From Prevotella melaninogenica (lineage in GTDB: Bacteria > Bacteroidota > Bacteroidia > Bacteroidales > Bacteroidaceae): a stretch of DNA of 64,000 nucleotides. Of this stretch, positions 52,743 through 62,286 are shown one piece after another (the first letter of the stretch is position 1; each line of letters starts with the position of its first letter). The stretch lies in NCBI RefSeq assembly GCF_018127925.1, contig NZ_CP072347.1, positions 1,056,501-1,120,500 on the forward strand, written 5' to 3'. The translations under genes were made by a program, and so were the position numbers. Under the pieces are notes generated by a model. That model saw nothing but the letters and a program-made list of their open reading frames with translations. It was not told the origin of the DNA and searched no databases.

Positions 52743-52787
52743 AAAAGTCCGGTTATCTGTTCCAAAGGAAAGGATAGCCGGACTTTT
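52743..52787 (-). terminator. Terminator of the SLT-like gene
   Basis: AAAAGTCCGG (52743-52752) pairs perfectly with CCGGACTTTT (52778-52787), with inner TTATC/GATA-type pairing and pyrimidine-rich sequence after it on the minus strand. Confidence 0.75.
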
Positions 52788-52821
52788 AAATAAGAGGATT
52801 CTTAAATAATAATTGCGCTTA

Positions 52822-53241
52822 TTAGTTCATGTGACGCATTACCTTGCGTAAATAAGCTTGTGTCTTAGCCACATTATATCGAATACCTCCGCTCCATAAG
52901 CGAATAGCTCTTTCAATACTGTTCAATGGATTGTGGAAACTCTGAATGATAATAAACATTTCCTTAGACTTTGCAGCATTAAAGCGATCCGAAAGCGAAT
53001 AACGATTGTTGCTACCAGTACTTTTAAGGATGTTGTTGCACTCCTTTACCAAAACTGGGGAAATCTGCAGTACACCAACATAAGGACCATTTACAGCTGC
53101 AGGATTACCCTTGCTTTCAATCTGGATGATTGCATTCATTACTGGTTCCCAATCAAAGCCATTTTTTTGGGCTGACACTTCAACATGTGAAGCAAAAATC
53201 ATTAAGAAACAAATACTTACTACTTTTAAAATTCTCATCAT
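52822..53241 (-). CDS. SLT-like (lytic transglycosylase fold) exported protein
   Basis: A 139-residue exported protein: signal peptide ending EVSAQ, then IQIESKGNPAAVNG with the Glu expected as catalytic acid in SLT domains, GVLQISP, and AIRLWSGG near the end. The order matches a minimal lysozyme-like SLT domain, which cuts peptidoglycan. It is shorter than typical full lytic transglycosylases and could be an inactive relative. Two adjacent ATGs (53241, 53238) are equally possible. The GH25 gene starts in the other direction about 375 bases away. Confidence 0.75.
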   Translation of the reverse strand: MMRILKVVSICFLMIFASHVEVSAQKNGFDWEPVMNAIIQIESKGNPAAVNGPYVGVLQISPVLVKECNNILKSTGSNNRYSLSDRFNAAKSKEMFIIIQSFHNPLNSIERAIRLWSGGIRYNVAKTQAYLRKVMRHMN

Positions 53242-53489
53242 TAAAAACTTTCCGAAACCTTGGAAGAGTAAGTCAATAGAACTACTCTCTACGGCGTGTT
53301 CCTATGTGAGAATGAGTTACCACCACGCCTCAGTTTCATATTAACGCTACAAAGTTACAAAAAATATTCCTGATACACAATACTTTAACATTTAATTAAT
53401 AAAGTTAGAGATGAATGTTAGATTGGTTAAACAATTACTTTAACTTGCATATGATCGATGAAATCATATCCTTTTTACGATATACGCAA
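53242..53489. other. Divergent region between SLT-like and GH25 genes
   Basis: Leftward promoter: CAAAGTTA at 53350-53357 (TAACTTTG on the minus strand) with CAAT 20 bases away as imperfect partner. The leader of about 100 bases has GGCGTG and CACGCC as distant inverted arms near 53290-53330. The rest is AT-rich and shows no gene. Confidence 0.5.
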
Positions 53490-53521
53490 TTTGTAGTATT
53501 GAAAAAGAATGTTTACCTTTG
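53490..53521 (+). promoter_or_regulatory. Promoter of the GH25 gene
   Basis: TTTG (53490-53493), 20 bases, then TACCTTTG (53514-53521). The leader is about 90 bases. Confidence 0.7.
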
Positions 53522-53616
53522 CCATGTTTAAAAGTCGTAAGAATGCATATTTTTAGGCTTATCGCCCCTAATATGCTTAACAATCCAGATATAAGCTCTA
53601 CAAGTTAAGACAACAG

Positions 53617-54408
53617 ATGATAAAGCGTAAACGTAGGCGCAGAAAGCAAATGCGCAACAAACATAGTATTTGGTGGTGGGTCTGTGCTGCTTTAGCGGTG
53701 CTGACTGTTATTCTTATCATTGACCTTAAACCATGGCGAAAGCCCCACTCTGTAGTCAGCGACCAATGGCCTTACCACGATATGACCAAAGGACCGTATT
53801 CAAAAGACTTTGATGGTCTTGACATTTCACGCCATCAAGGGAAGATACATTGGGATGAGTTAGTGGAGGAGAATCCACAACTTCGCTTTGTCTATATCAA
53901 GGCTACAGAAGGTAGTTCTATCGTTGACCCATTCTATAAGAGAAACTTTAAAGCTGCAAAGGAAAGAGGCTTATTAGTAGGTTCTTATCATTTCTTGACT
54001 TATCGAACTTCCATGGAACGTCAGGTAGAGAACTTTCTTGCTAACATTGACCTTAGTCAGCAAGACTTATTACTACTTGTTGACATAGAAAAGGATGGAA
54101 CACGCAGTTGGGGACGTGAGATTATTCAGAAGAATCTTGCTGAGTTTATCCGATTAATAAAGGGACGAACAGGACATTCTCCGATGATTTACACCAATGA
54201 AGCTTATTATCATCTGAACCTTTATCCAGAGTTTAACAGGTATCGATTATTCATTGCAAACTATAACCTTCCACCTCAACTACCAGACACTAAGCATGAT
54301 ATATGGCAGTCGAGTAAGCGTGGGAGAGTGCGTGGAATATGGACATACGTAGACATAAACCAGCTACGTGAAGGTGTTTCTGTAGATAATTTCAAAATGC
54401 CTAAATAA
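53617..54408 (+). CDS. GH25 family lysozyme, membrane-anchored
   Basis: A 263-residue muramidase of glycoside hydrolase family 25. A basic start (KRKRRRRKQMRNK) and one helix (WWVCAALAVLTVILIIDL) anchor it with the catalytic domain in the periplasm. Catalytic positions: Asp in FDGLDISRHQG, Glu in YIKATEGSS, and the acidic pair in LLVDIEKDG. The C-terminal DIWQSSKRGRVRGI and VDINQL are family blocks. It cuts the N-acetylmuramic acid linkage of peptidoglycan and may remodel the wall. Confidence 0.92.
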   Translation: MIKRKRRRRKQMRNKHSIWWWVCAALAVLTVILIIDLKPWRKPHSVVSDQWPYHDMTKGPYSKDFDGLDISRHQGKIHWDELVEENPQLRFVYIKATEGSSIVDPFYKRNFKAAKERGLLVGSYHFLTYRTSMERQVENFLANIDLSQQDLLLLVDIEKDGTRSWGREIIQKNLAEFIRLIKGRTGHSPMIYTNEAYYHLNLYPEFNRYRLFIANYNLPPQLPDTKHDIWQSSKRGRVRGIWTYVDINQLREGVSVDNFKMPK

Positions 54409-54423
54409 GCGTTTGCACCGATT

Positions 54424-54490
54424 AAACCCCAAATCAATCATTAGACCATAATAAGTATATTGGTCAAGACTCTAATGATTGATTAGGGTT
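54424..54490. terminator. Bidirectional terminator hairpin
   Basis: AATCAATCATTAGA (54432-54445) pairs perfectly with TCTAATGATTGATT (54471-54484), extended by AACCC/GGGTT outside. It lies between convergent genes. Confidence 0.8.
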
Positions 54491-54493
54491 AAA

Positions 54494-54928
54494 TCAGCAA
54501 TCTGTCGCAAACTTATTTATAATTCGTATTTTATCTGAAGCCTTATAGGTTGTTTTGCTCAGTGAACTAAAATCGATTACATTACGATAAATACTCGAGA
54601 AGGCGACAAGCTTATTCCCCTTTATAAAGAGAAGTGTACAGATACTGTCAAATAAAGTATTATCAAGGATGGCAGCTCTGTCCCCAGCATAGCCCATATC
54701 AATTCTCTCATCAGAGGCAGTACGCTTATCGTAAGGCTTAATAACGATCATCGTATCCCAGTCTTTCTCTTTATACAACTCATGAACAGAGATACAAGAT
54801 TCAGACTTTTGGATCGTTTCTAAGTTATCATTTAGATTTACTTCACGATAGGGTGCATTGACACACCAAATAATTGCACCTATAAGGATTATTGAAAAGA
54901 TAATTAGTAGTATTGTCTTTTTCTTCAT
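54494..54928 (-). CDS. Membrane-anchored protein of unknown function
   Basis: A 144-residue protein with one N-terminal helix (TILLIIFSIILIGAIIWCV) and a soluble periplasmic part. Residues DTMIVIKPYD and SICTLLFIKGNKLVAFSSI suggest a small alpha/beta domain. I do not recognise the family. It stands alone between the GH25 gene and fhs. Confidence 0.7.
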   Translation of the reverse strand: MKKKTILLIIFSIILIGAIIWCVNAPYREVNLNDNLETIQKSESCISVHELYKEKDWDTMIVIKPYDKRTASDERIDMGYAGDRAAILDNTLFDSICTLLFIKGNKLVAFSSIYRNVIDFSSLSKTTYKASDKIRIINKFATDC

Positions 54929-55062
54929 ATTATTTTCGTTAACATCCTAAGTTATATCTGGTAATAGTAATAGCTTGTGTCAAGAAGAAACTTGTATAGT
55001 TTGTATAGGAATCCTATAAAACTATACAAGTATAGAATTAAACAAAAGAATATTGATACTCG

Positions 55063-56730
55063 TTAAGCCAAACCTTCAATCTGACCACGAACAATATCAA
55101 TCTTTTCTGCTTGAGGAATCTTAGGTAAGCCAGGCATACGCATTATCTCACCAGCAATAACAACAATCATCTCAGCGCCTCCATTGATGACAAAGTCACG
55201 AATGGTAATGTCGAAATTCTTAGCTACACCCACCTGCTTAGGGTCTTCACTGAATGAGAATTGTGTCTTAGCAATGCAGATAGGGAATCTATCCATTCCC
55301 CAAGACTTGATACGTGCGAGTTTGTTTTGAGCTGACTTCTTAAGGATAACAGAGCGTGCACCATAGATATTCTTGGCTACCTTATTAACTTTTTCTTCAA
55401 TACTATCCTCATCTGCATACGTCATCTTGATTTCCTTAGCACCCTGCTTATCAATGGTTTCAACGACAAGACGAGCCAAATCCTCAGCACCTTCGCCACC
55501 TTTCAAGAACACATTGTTTTCTGCAAAGCCTACGCCCAACACCTTACAGTGCTCAGCGAGAAGAGCAATTTCCTCCTCAGTATCATCACCATATCGGTTT
55601 AGTGTGACAATCACTGGCTGTCCAAAGCGTTGCATATTCTCAACATGACGGTCGAGATTAGCAAACCCATCCACAAGTGCTTGCCGTTCCTGTTCATGCG
55701 ATGCACCATCAACAAGTCCGCCATGCATCTTCAATCCACGTAAAGTTGAAACAAGAACAGTTACACGAGGATGAATTTCAGCCTTACGACACTTAATGTC
55801 TAAGAATTTCTCTGCACCAAGGTCTGCACCGAATCCAGCCTCAGTAATAGCATAATCACTCAGTGACATAGCCATCTTGGTTGCAACTAAACTGTTACAG
55901 CCATGGGCGATATTCGCAAATGGTCCACCATGAACAAAGGCTGCTGTCCCCTCAAGTGTCTGAACAAGGTTAGGCTTGATAGCATCCATCAACAGAACTG
56001 TTATTGCACCAGCGACGCCGAGATCGCGTACTCTAAATGGTTTGTCGTCAAAGGTGATACCCAAAACCATATTCTCAATACGACGACGAAGGTCTTGCTC
56101 ACTATCAGCAAGACATAATGCAGCCATAATCTCACTCGCAGGCGTAATATCAAAACCAGACTGTGTTGGTAAGCCATCAGTAGAAGCACCCAGACCAGTA
56201 ACGATGTTGCGAAGGCTACGATCATTTACGTCCAAGACGCGCTTCCAGAGAATTTGCTTCAAAGTAAAGCCCTCACTACGATGCTGATAAATATAATTAT
56301 CAAGCAAGGCTGCAATCATATTGTGTGCACTCGTGATAGCATGGAAATCGCCTGTAAAATGGAGATTAATCTTCTCCATAGGTACTACTTGGGCATATCC
56401 ACCACCTGCAGCACCGCCCTTCATGCCAAAGCAAGGACCAAGACTTGGCTCGCGTAAAGCGAGAACCGAACGCTTACCAATGCGATTAAGTGCCATTGAT
56501 AAACCAATACTAACTGTAGTTTTACCAATACCAGCGCGGGTAGGGGAGATTGAACTAACAAGAACAAGACGGTTGCAAGCTACTCGATCTTCATTAATCA
56601 ATGAGAGAGGCACTTTTGCCATATACTTACCATAATGCTCCAAAGCATCAGCTGGAATACCGATCGTAGCTGCTACTTCCTCTATTGGCTTCATATTACA
56701 TGAGCGTGCAATTTCGATGTCAGATTTCAT
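55063..56730 (-). CDS. fhs: Formate-tetrahydrofolate ligase
   Basis: A 555-residue enzyme that joins formate to tetrahydrofolate with ATP, feeding the one-carbon pool. The P-loop is TRAGIGKTT, preceded by SSISP; the GPCFGMKGGAAGGGYAQV and NLHFTGDFHAI segments are the strongest family marks, followed by QTLEGTAAFVHGGPFANIAHG. The length is usual. It stands alone with a TATCTTTG (minus strand, 56761-56768) about 30 bases before its start. Confidence 0.96.
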   Translation of the reverse strand: MKSDIEIARSCNMKPIEEVAATIGIPADALEHYGKYMAKVPLSLINEDRVACNRLVLVSSISPTRAGIGKTTVSIGLSMALNRIGKRSVLALREPSLGPCFGMKGGAAGGGYAQVVPMEKINLHFTGDFHAITSAHNMIAALLDNYIYQHRSEGFTLKQILWKRVLDVNDRSLRNIVTGLGASTDGLPTQSGFDITPASEIMAALCLADSEQDLRRRIENMVLGITFDDKPFRVRDLGVAGAITVLLMDAIKPNLVQTLEGTAAFVHGGPFANIAHGCNSLVATKMAMSLSDYAITEAGFGADLGAEKFLDIKCRKAEIHPRVTVLVSTLRGLKMHGGLVDGASHEQERQALVDGFANLDRHVENMQRFGQPVIVTLNRYGDDTEEEIALLAEHCKVLGVGFAENNVFLKGGEGAEDLARLVVETIDKQGAKEIKMTYADEDSIEEKVNKVAKNIYGARSVILKKSAQNKLARIKSWGMDRFPICIAKTQFSFSEDPKQVGVAKNFDITIRDFVINGGAEMIVVIAGEIMRMPGLPKIPQAEKIDIVRGQIEGLA

Positions 56731-56768
56731 AGTTATATTCTTTTTATAAAGTTATAATCGCAAAGATA

Positions 56769-57227
56769 GAAATAAAATTTGAATATTACCATTTCTTGCG
56801 AAAAAAGTTTTTTGCTTTTAAGTATTATGACCCAACCTTTTGTCGTTTCAAGATGCTTATCTTGTTCTTCGATCTTTCTATTGTGCCACTTGATTATAGT
56901 TTATCCATAGAATACAAGCGCATAAACATCTGCCTACATGCTAAATCCTATCTATCGCATAATGTCTGAATAGACTCATCTATGCACCTTTTTATCAACG
57001 TGAGGATATTCCGCACATGTGGTGCGAGTGCTGAGCACATATGGTGCGAATGCTAAACACCAATAGTGCGGATGCTAAACAGTAATTATCTTGAGAGCTT
57101 TACTCCTTATTATATATTACTAAGATGCTATCAAGTTATTGATAGAAGAATATTGTACACACTAAAGTATTTCAAATATTCAATGAGGAGTAACATCACT
57201 TATGGATATGTCCTTTGGATAAAAAGA
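56769..57227. other. Intergenic region with a 22-bp tandem repeat
   Basis: A 460-base gap upstream of fhs. It holds the three-copy 22-bp repeat described at 57013-57078, and otherwise AT-rich sequence without a supported gene. Confidence 0.6.
57013..57078. repeat. Three degenerate 22-bp tandem repeats
   Basis: Copies at 57013, 57035 and 57057 share GCACAT-TGGTGCGA-TGCTAA; the third is the most diverged (ACACCAATAGTGCGG). The arms CACAT/ATGTG and GCAC/GTGC make each copy partly palindromic. Confidence 0.85.
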
Positions 57228-57680
57228 CTAAAAGAAAGAGCTTGCACCCCAAATCAAAACTGCATAACGAAGCACTTTACCTATCGTGATACTTAATACA
57301 GACAAAACAATATTAGCACGTGTCAAACCTAAAACGATGGTGATAGCACTACCTAAAATAGGCAGAAAGGCAAAGAATCCCATCCATGCACCATGTCCAC
57401 CCATAAAGCGATAAGCTCTATCCAATGATTCTTTTTTCACTCGGAAATATCGTTCAAGCCACTCCAGTTTACCTAACCTGCCAAGACCATAATTTAACAT
57501 TCCTCCCAAAACGTTACCTATACTACCATAGACAAGTAAAAGAACAGGATCTACGCCAGCTGCAAGCAAGCCAAGCATTACTGCTTCACTACTAAAAGGT
57601 AAGAAACTTCCTGCAAGGAATGCTGATAGGAACATTCCCCAATAACCATAATCTACAAGTAATTGTGTAAGAGATTCCAT
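57228..57680 (-). CDS. YqaA/DedA-like membrane protein
   Basis: A 150-residue membrane protein of the SNARE-associated/DedA-like superfamily (YqaA group). It has about four helices, with FLAGSFLPFSSEAVMLGLL, GSIGNVLGGMLNYGLGR and FFAFLPILGSAITIVLGL as family blocks. DedA relatives move lipids or couple to proton flow. The ATG at 57680 is used; it overlaps the end of the upstream membrane protein gene by 28 bases. Confidence 0.8.
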   Translation of the reverse strand: MESLTQLLVDYGYWGMFLSAFLAGSFLPFSSEAVMLGLLAAGVDPVLLLVYGSIGNVLGGMLNYGLGRLGKLEWLERYFRVKKESLDRAYRFMGGHGAWMGFFAFLPILGSAITIVLGLTRANIVLSVLSITIGKVLRYAVLIWGASSFF

Positions 57681-58597
57681 AAGTTGAATAGGGTGATGAT
57701 GATAGCTGAATAAGAAAGAATGATAAACATCCAATTGGTTATCCTTGTGCGTGTTAGTGCAAAGAAATGGGCTATGAGCGGAGCTGTAGTAACAATCATT
57801 ACGCTCAGTAATGCTTCATAATGCTGAGGTTGCAGAAAGAAGAAGACGATTGCTAAAAGATCTATTGTTACGAAAATCTGATAGAACAAACGGGTTCTAA
57901 TATTGTCATTACGCTTTTGATTCATAAAATGAACAATACCAATCACAGCGCATACTAACACAAATGATAAAGTCAATACTTGACTAAAGTTCAGAAACTT
58001 TAAGTTGAATGGTTCGCCAAAAACAGCAATCTTAGTGAAATGATTGATGAGTATTGTAATGTCTCCTTTGACCACTAAGTATCCTGCATAGAACCAATAA
58101 GGAAGGATTATACCGAGAAGAGAGGCAACAAAATTGCGTGGACTCATCGAGAGAATATTGGTACGCATAATAACCCAGAGTACTGGTAGGAAGAAAAGAG
58201 TTTGTACCCAAACAATACTTGCCATACCTATACAGAAGAATGCATAGAATGTCCAACCAGGCGCATGTATGTTTTGATAGCAACGAAAAGCAAAGGTATA
58301 GAACCCTACAAAGCCTAACATGATGATGGCTGATTGGATAGATGGGAACATGAAGACAGCCATAGTCGCAAAAACTATAAACGAACATGACACCATTCTA
58401 CTATAGATACGAATAAGCGCATTGGCATTATTCAGCTCCATCATAAGATAAGTAGACAGCAAAAGGCATATACCTGGTACTATTACTGAAGGGTTATATA
58501 TCCCCGCAATAACCCATACAAGAGCAGCCGCTGAGACAACATATGCTTGTGTCCAGCGGCTTTCTGCTATTCGATTTTGAATGCGTTTTTGTTGCAT
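57653..58597 (-). CDS. Multi-spanning membrane protein, unknown function
   Basis: A 314-residue protein with about eight to nine hydrophobic helices, such as VVSAAALVWVIAGIY, IIMLGFVGFYTFAF, LIAHFFALTRTRITN and FIILSYSAIIITLF. It resembles the DUF6427-like membrane proteins of Bacteroidota. No catalytic residues are recognised. Its end overlaps the YqaA-like gene by 28 bases and purD lies 86 bases upstream on the same strand. Confidence 0.75.
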   Translation of the reverse strand: MQQKRIQNRIAESRWTQAYVVSAAALVWVIAGIYNPSVIVPGICLLLSTYLMMELNNANALIRIYSRMVSCSFIVFATMAVFMFPSIQSAIIMLGFVGFYTFAFRCYQNIHAPGWTFYAFFCIGMASIVWVQTLFFLPVLWVIMRTNILSMSPRNFVASLLGIILPYWFYAGYLVVKGDITILINHFTKIAVFGEPFNLKFLNFSQVLTLSFVLVCAVIGIVHFMNQKRNDNIRTRLFYQIFVTIDLLAIVFFFLQPQHYEALLSVMIVTTAPLIAHFFALTRTRITNWMFIILSYSAIIITLFNLWNLLHNYL

Positions 58598-58683
58598 AAT
58601 AGATAATATGTGGAGATAGCCATGAGAAGTTGCTAAGTTATAAACAACTTAAAAGCTATCTCCTTACTTTCAAAGGGCTAAGA

Positions 58684-59952
58684 CTATAGGTCTTGTCCTA
58701 TATCTCTTCTAAAATATTTATCCGTAAATTCAATCTTCTGAGCTTCCGCAAAACTCTTCTTTAGTGCTTCTTCTTTATTCTCACCATAAGAAGACACTGC
58801 AATTACACGACCACCAGCAGTAACGACCTGACCTTCCTTCACAGCTGTACCGCTATGGAAAACTACAGAATCTTCAACCTTATCAAGTCCTGTGATTGGA
58901 TAACCTTTCACATACTCTTCAGGATAACCACCGCTGACAAGCATTACACAAACGGCAGAGCGTGAATCAAATTCAACCTGTCGCTGATTGAGGTTTCCCT
59001 CTGCAACTCCTTCAAAGAGATCAACAATGTCACTCTTTAGACGTAACATGACACTCTCAGTCTCTGGATCACCCATACGACAATTGTACTCGATAACCAT
59101 AGGTTCACCTTCTACATTAATCAAACCAAAGAAGATAAAGCCTTTATAATCAATACCCTCTGCCTTTAAACCATCAACAGTAGGACGGATAATGCGCTCT
59201 TCTACCTTTCCCATCCACTCCTTGGTAGCAAATGGAACAGGAGTAACACTACCCATACCGCCTGTGTTCAAGCCTGTATCATGCTCACCAATGCGCTTAT
59301 AGTCCTTTGCTTCAGGTAATATCTGATAGTGAGTACCATCGGTAAGTACAAATACAGAGCACTCAATACCAGAAAGGAACTCCTCAATGACCACCTTTGC
59401 AGAAGCATTACCGAACATACCACCAAGCATTTCGCGTAGTTCCTTCTTAGCTTCTTCAAGCGTTGGAAGAATGAGAACACCCTTACCAGCAGCCAAGCCA
59501 TCAGCTTTCAATACATAAGGAGCCTTAAGCGTCTCCAAGAAACGCATGCCTTCCTCTATTGTAGTACCATCGAATGTTTCGTAAGCTGCTGTCGGAATAT
59601 TATGACGCTTCATGAAAGCTTTGGCAAAGTCCTTAGACCCTTCGAGTACAGCACCAGCTTTTGAAGGACCAATAACAGGAATATTAGCTGTGCGGCTGTC
59701 TTCCTTAAAACAGTCATAAACACCATTTACCAATGGGTCTTCAGGGCCAACAACAACCATATCAACCTTCTCTTCGACAACGAAATCTTTCAGTTTGTCG
59801 AAGTCATTTACTCCGATTGCAACGTTCTCACCGACTGCTCCCGTACCAGCATTACCTGGTGCGATGAAGAGTTTACTACACTTTGCACTCTGTGCAATCT
59901 TCCATGCCAAGGCGTGTTCACGACCGCCGCTACCTAAAAGTAATATTCTCAT
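58684..59952 (-). CDS. purD: Phosphoribosylamine-glycine ligase
   Basis: A 422-residue ATP-grasp enzyme for the second step of purine synthesis. It begins [18 protein letters not shown]; further blocks are [49 protein letters not shown] and [15 protein letters not shown]. The length is usual. It follows the DPP IV-type peptidase gene on the same strand after 123 bases that contain a small CCCCTCC/GGAGGGG hairpin (59967-59986). Confidence 0.97.
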   Translation of the reverse strand: MRILLLGSGGREHALAWKIAQSAKCSKLFIAPGNAGTGAVGENVAIGVNDFDKLKDFVVEEKVDMVVVGPEDPLVNGVYDCFKEDSRTANIPVIGPSKAGAVLEGSKDFAKAFMKRHNIPTAAYETFDGTTIEEGMRFLETLKAPYVLKADGLAAGKGVLILPTLEEAKKELREMLGGMFGNASAKVVIEEFLSGIECSVFVLTDGTHYQILPEAKDYKRIGEHDTGLNTGGMGSVTPVPFATKEWMGKVEERIIRPTVDGLKAEGIDYKGFIFFGLINVEGEPMVIEYNCRMGDPETESVMLRLKSDIVDLFEGVAEGNLNQRQVEFDSRSAVCVMLVSGGYPEEYVKGYPITGLDKVEDSVVFHSGTAVKEGQVVTAGGRVIAVSSYGENKEEALKKSFAEAQKIEFTDKYFRRDIGQDL

Positions 59953-60075
59953 AAAGCTTTGCCCGTCCCCTCCGATGAAGGAGGGGGAGTGCAGTCTTGC
60001 TGCACATGGGTATTTTTTAATTGTTAGATATGATTATAAGCAATGCTCAAGCGTATTATTAACTTATTAGTTACG

Positions 60076-62286
60076 CTATTTTATTGGCTTCAGATAATCC
60101 TCAAAATACTGTGTAATACGCTCATGTAAGTGTACACTCTGGTGTCCACGCATGTTATGAGGTTCGCCAGGATAAACGAAGAAGTCGGGTTGTGTACCAG
60201 CAGCAATACAAGCCTTTAAGAAGGAATAAGAATGCTGAGGAACTACAACTGGGTCATTCAAGCCTGTAATAATCTGAAGTTTACCTTTAAGATCCTTTGC
60301 CTTTGTAAGGAGTGATGTCTGTGCATATCCTTCTGGATTAGTTTGTGGAGTATCCATATAACGCTCACCATACATCGCCTCATACCACTTCCAATCGATA
60401 ACAGGACCGCCAGCAACTCCTACTTTGAACACGTCAGGATAGTTGGTAATCAATGAAGTCGTCATGAAACCACCAAAAGACCAACCATGAACACCTATAC
60501 GATTCTGGTCAACATATGGGAGAGACTTTAAATACTTAACACCTTCCATCTGGTCTTTCATCTCTTCTTGACCAAGATGACGGAATGTTGCTTGCTCAAA
60601 CTCCTTACCACGATTATCACTACCACGGTTATCAAGGATGAAAAGTAAATAACCTTTCTGTGCCATGTAGGTTTCCCAACCACGTGAACCCCAGTTCCAT
60701 GAAGCCTCAACATTATGCGCATGAGGACCACCATAAACATAGATAACAGTAGGATACTTCTTATTTGGATCGAAGTTAACAGGCTTCACCATACGCCAGT
60801 ATAAGTCTGTCTTACCATCTGCAGCCTTTATTGAACCGTTTGTATATTCTGGTACCGTATATCCTTCCCAAGGATTAGCAGCTGCAAAGTAATCATGACG
60901 CTGTGGCTTAGCATTCAAACTGATAATTTCATACTTACGAGGCACAGATGGTTCACTGTAATTATCCATGACAGCATTACCGTCTTCACTCAGTTTTGGA
61001 TAATGATAACCACGGCCATTATCAAGTAGTGTGCGCTTTCCAGATGCTATATTCACAAGCCAAGTATTGCGTTGAATAGGATTACACTCGTTAGAAACGT
61101 AGACAATACTCTTCTGTTTGCTATTGAAGCCGAGTACTTCCAGTACAACCCACTTACCACTTGTGATCTGCTTAAGCTGTCGACCATCCTTATTAAAGAG
61201 GTAAAGATGATTATAACCATCCTTCTGACTCTGCAAGATAAACTCATTGTCGTTCCATGGTAAGAACTGAATTGGATGACATGGCTCAACAAATTTTGCG
61301 TCCGTCTCACGATAAAGTTCTTTCAGCTTAGCACCTGTAGCAGCATCATAAGAAACTAAACGGCAATCATTCTGGTCACGATTAAGTTCAAACATATAAA
61401 CTGTTTTCTCATCAGGACTCCATGAGATGTTCGTAAAATAACGGTCGGTTGGGTCACCAGCTTGAAGATATACGGTCTTGTCGGTTGTAAGGTCATACAC
61501 ACCTACAGTTACCTTATGAGATGTTTCACCCACCATAGGATACTTAATAAGGTCAACCTTAGCAGCATGTGACTCACCCTTAGCAGGTTTCCAGTCTAAC
61601 TCTGGAACATCAACGAGAGGATAGTCAGCAACCATACTCTGGTCCATACGATAGAAAGCTAAACGATTTCCCTTTGGACTCCAGTAGAGACCACCATTAA
61701 TTCCAAACTCATCACGATGTACACTTTGACCATATACGATATCTCTTGAACCGTCTGTTGTTAACTGACGCTCTGTACCTTTCGCATCTGTAACATATAA
61801 CTGATGGTCCTTTACCAGTGCAGTTGCACCAGATACCTTATTCCAATCACGTGCTTGAAGACCAGCTGGTCGATTCAAACGCTGCTCAAGTTTGTGTGTT
61901 TTGAAGTCTACATATAAGTCCTCATTACCATTCTGAACCTTCACAATAGGGCGATCAGCATAAGGGAATTCAGCACCATAGAGATGACGCACAACCTCAT
62001 CCGAAGCTGATAAACCTGCCCATTTATTGATGTCATCTAATGAGAAGAGCGGTGTCTCCTTACCAGTCACTAAGTCAACTAACGAACAATTGTTAAGGTC
62101 TTGGCGTACCAACTTTCCTCCCCACCACGTAAGATAACGTGCTTCAGGGCGCATGTTGTAGAAGTTTTTACCGCCAAAGTTCAAATCCTCAAGGGTGAAC
62201 TGCTTTTGTGCCATACTTTCAGTAGGACTTAAAAGTCCTGTGAAAGCACAAAGCCCGACAAGACTAATAAATGATTTAATCTTCAT
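60076..62286 (-). CDS. Prolyl dipeptidyl-peptidase IV-type S9 peptidase
   Basis: A 736-residue secreted serine peptidase of family S9B that removes X-Pro dipeptides. The signal peptide is KIKSFISLVGLCAFTGLL..ESMAQ. A beta-propeller (about 60-480) precedes the hydrolase domain: GWSFGGFMT with Ser603, GLNDPVVVP (Asp) and YPGEPHNMRG (His). Homologues such as DPP IV of Porphyromonas aid peptide uptake in asaccharolytic species. The ATG at 62286 begins the signal peptide. The frame is open further upstream only because the methyltransferase gene end overlaps; the overlap is 11 bases. Confidence 0.93.
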   Translation of the reverse strand: MKIKSFISLVGLCAFTGLLSPTESMAQKQFTLEDLNFGGKNFYNMRPEARYLTWWGGKLVRQDLNNCSLVDLVTGKETPLFSLDDINKWAGLSASDEVVRHLYGAEFPYADRPIVKVQNGNEDLYVDFKTHKLEQRLNRPAGLQARDWNKVSGATALVKDHQLYVTDAKGTERQLTTDGSRDIVYGQSVHRDEFGINGGLYWSPKGNRLAFYRMDQSMVADYPLVDVPELDWKPAKGESHAAKVDLIKYPMVGETSHKVTVGVYDLTTDKTVYLQAGDPTDRYFTNISWSPDEKTVYMFELNRDQNDCRLVSYDAATGAKLKELYRETDAKFVEPCHPIQFLPWNDNEFILQSQKDGYNHLYLFNKDGRQLKQITSGKWVVLEVLGFNSKQKSIVYVSNECNPIQRNTWLVNIASGKRTLLDNGRGYHYPKLSEDGNAVMDNYSEPSVPRKYEIISLNAKPQRHDYFAAANPWEGYTVPEYTNGSIKAADGKTDLYWRMVKPVNFDPNKKYPTVIYVYGGPHAHNVEASWNWGSRGWETYMAQKGYLLFILDNRGSDNRGKEFEQATFRHLGQEEMKDQMEGVKYLKSLPYVDQNRIGVHGWSFGGFMTTSLITNYPDVFKVGVAGGPVIDWKWYEAMYGERYMDTPQTNPEGYAQTSLLTKAKDLKGKLQIITGLNDPVVVPQHSYSFLKACIAAGTQPDFFVYPGEPHNMRGHQSVHLHERITQYFEDYLKPIK

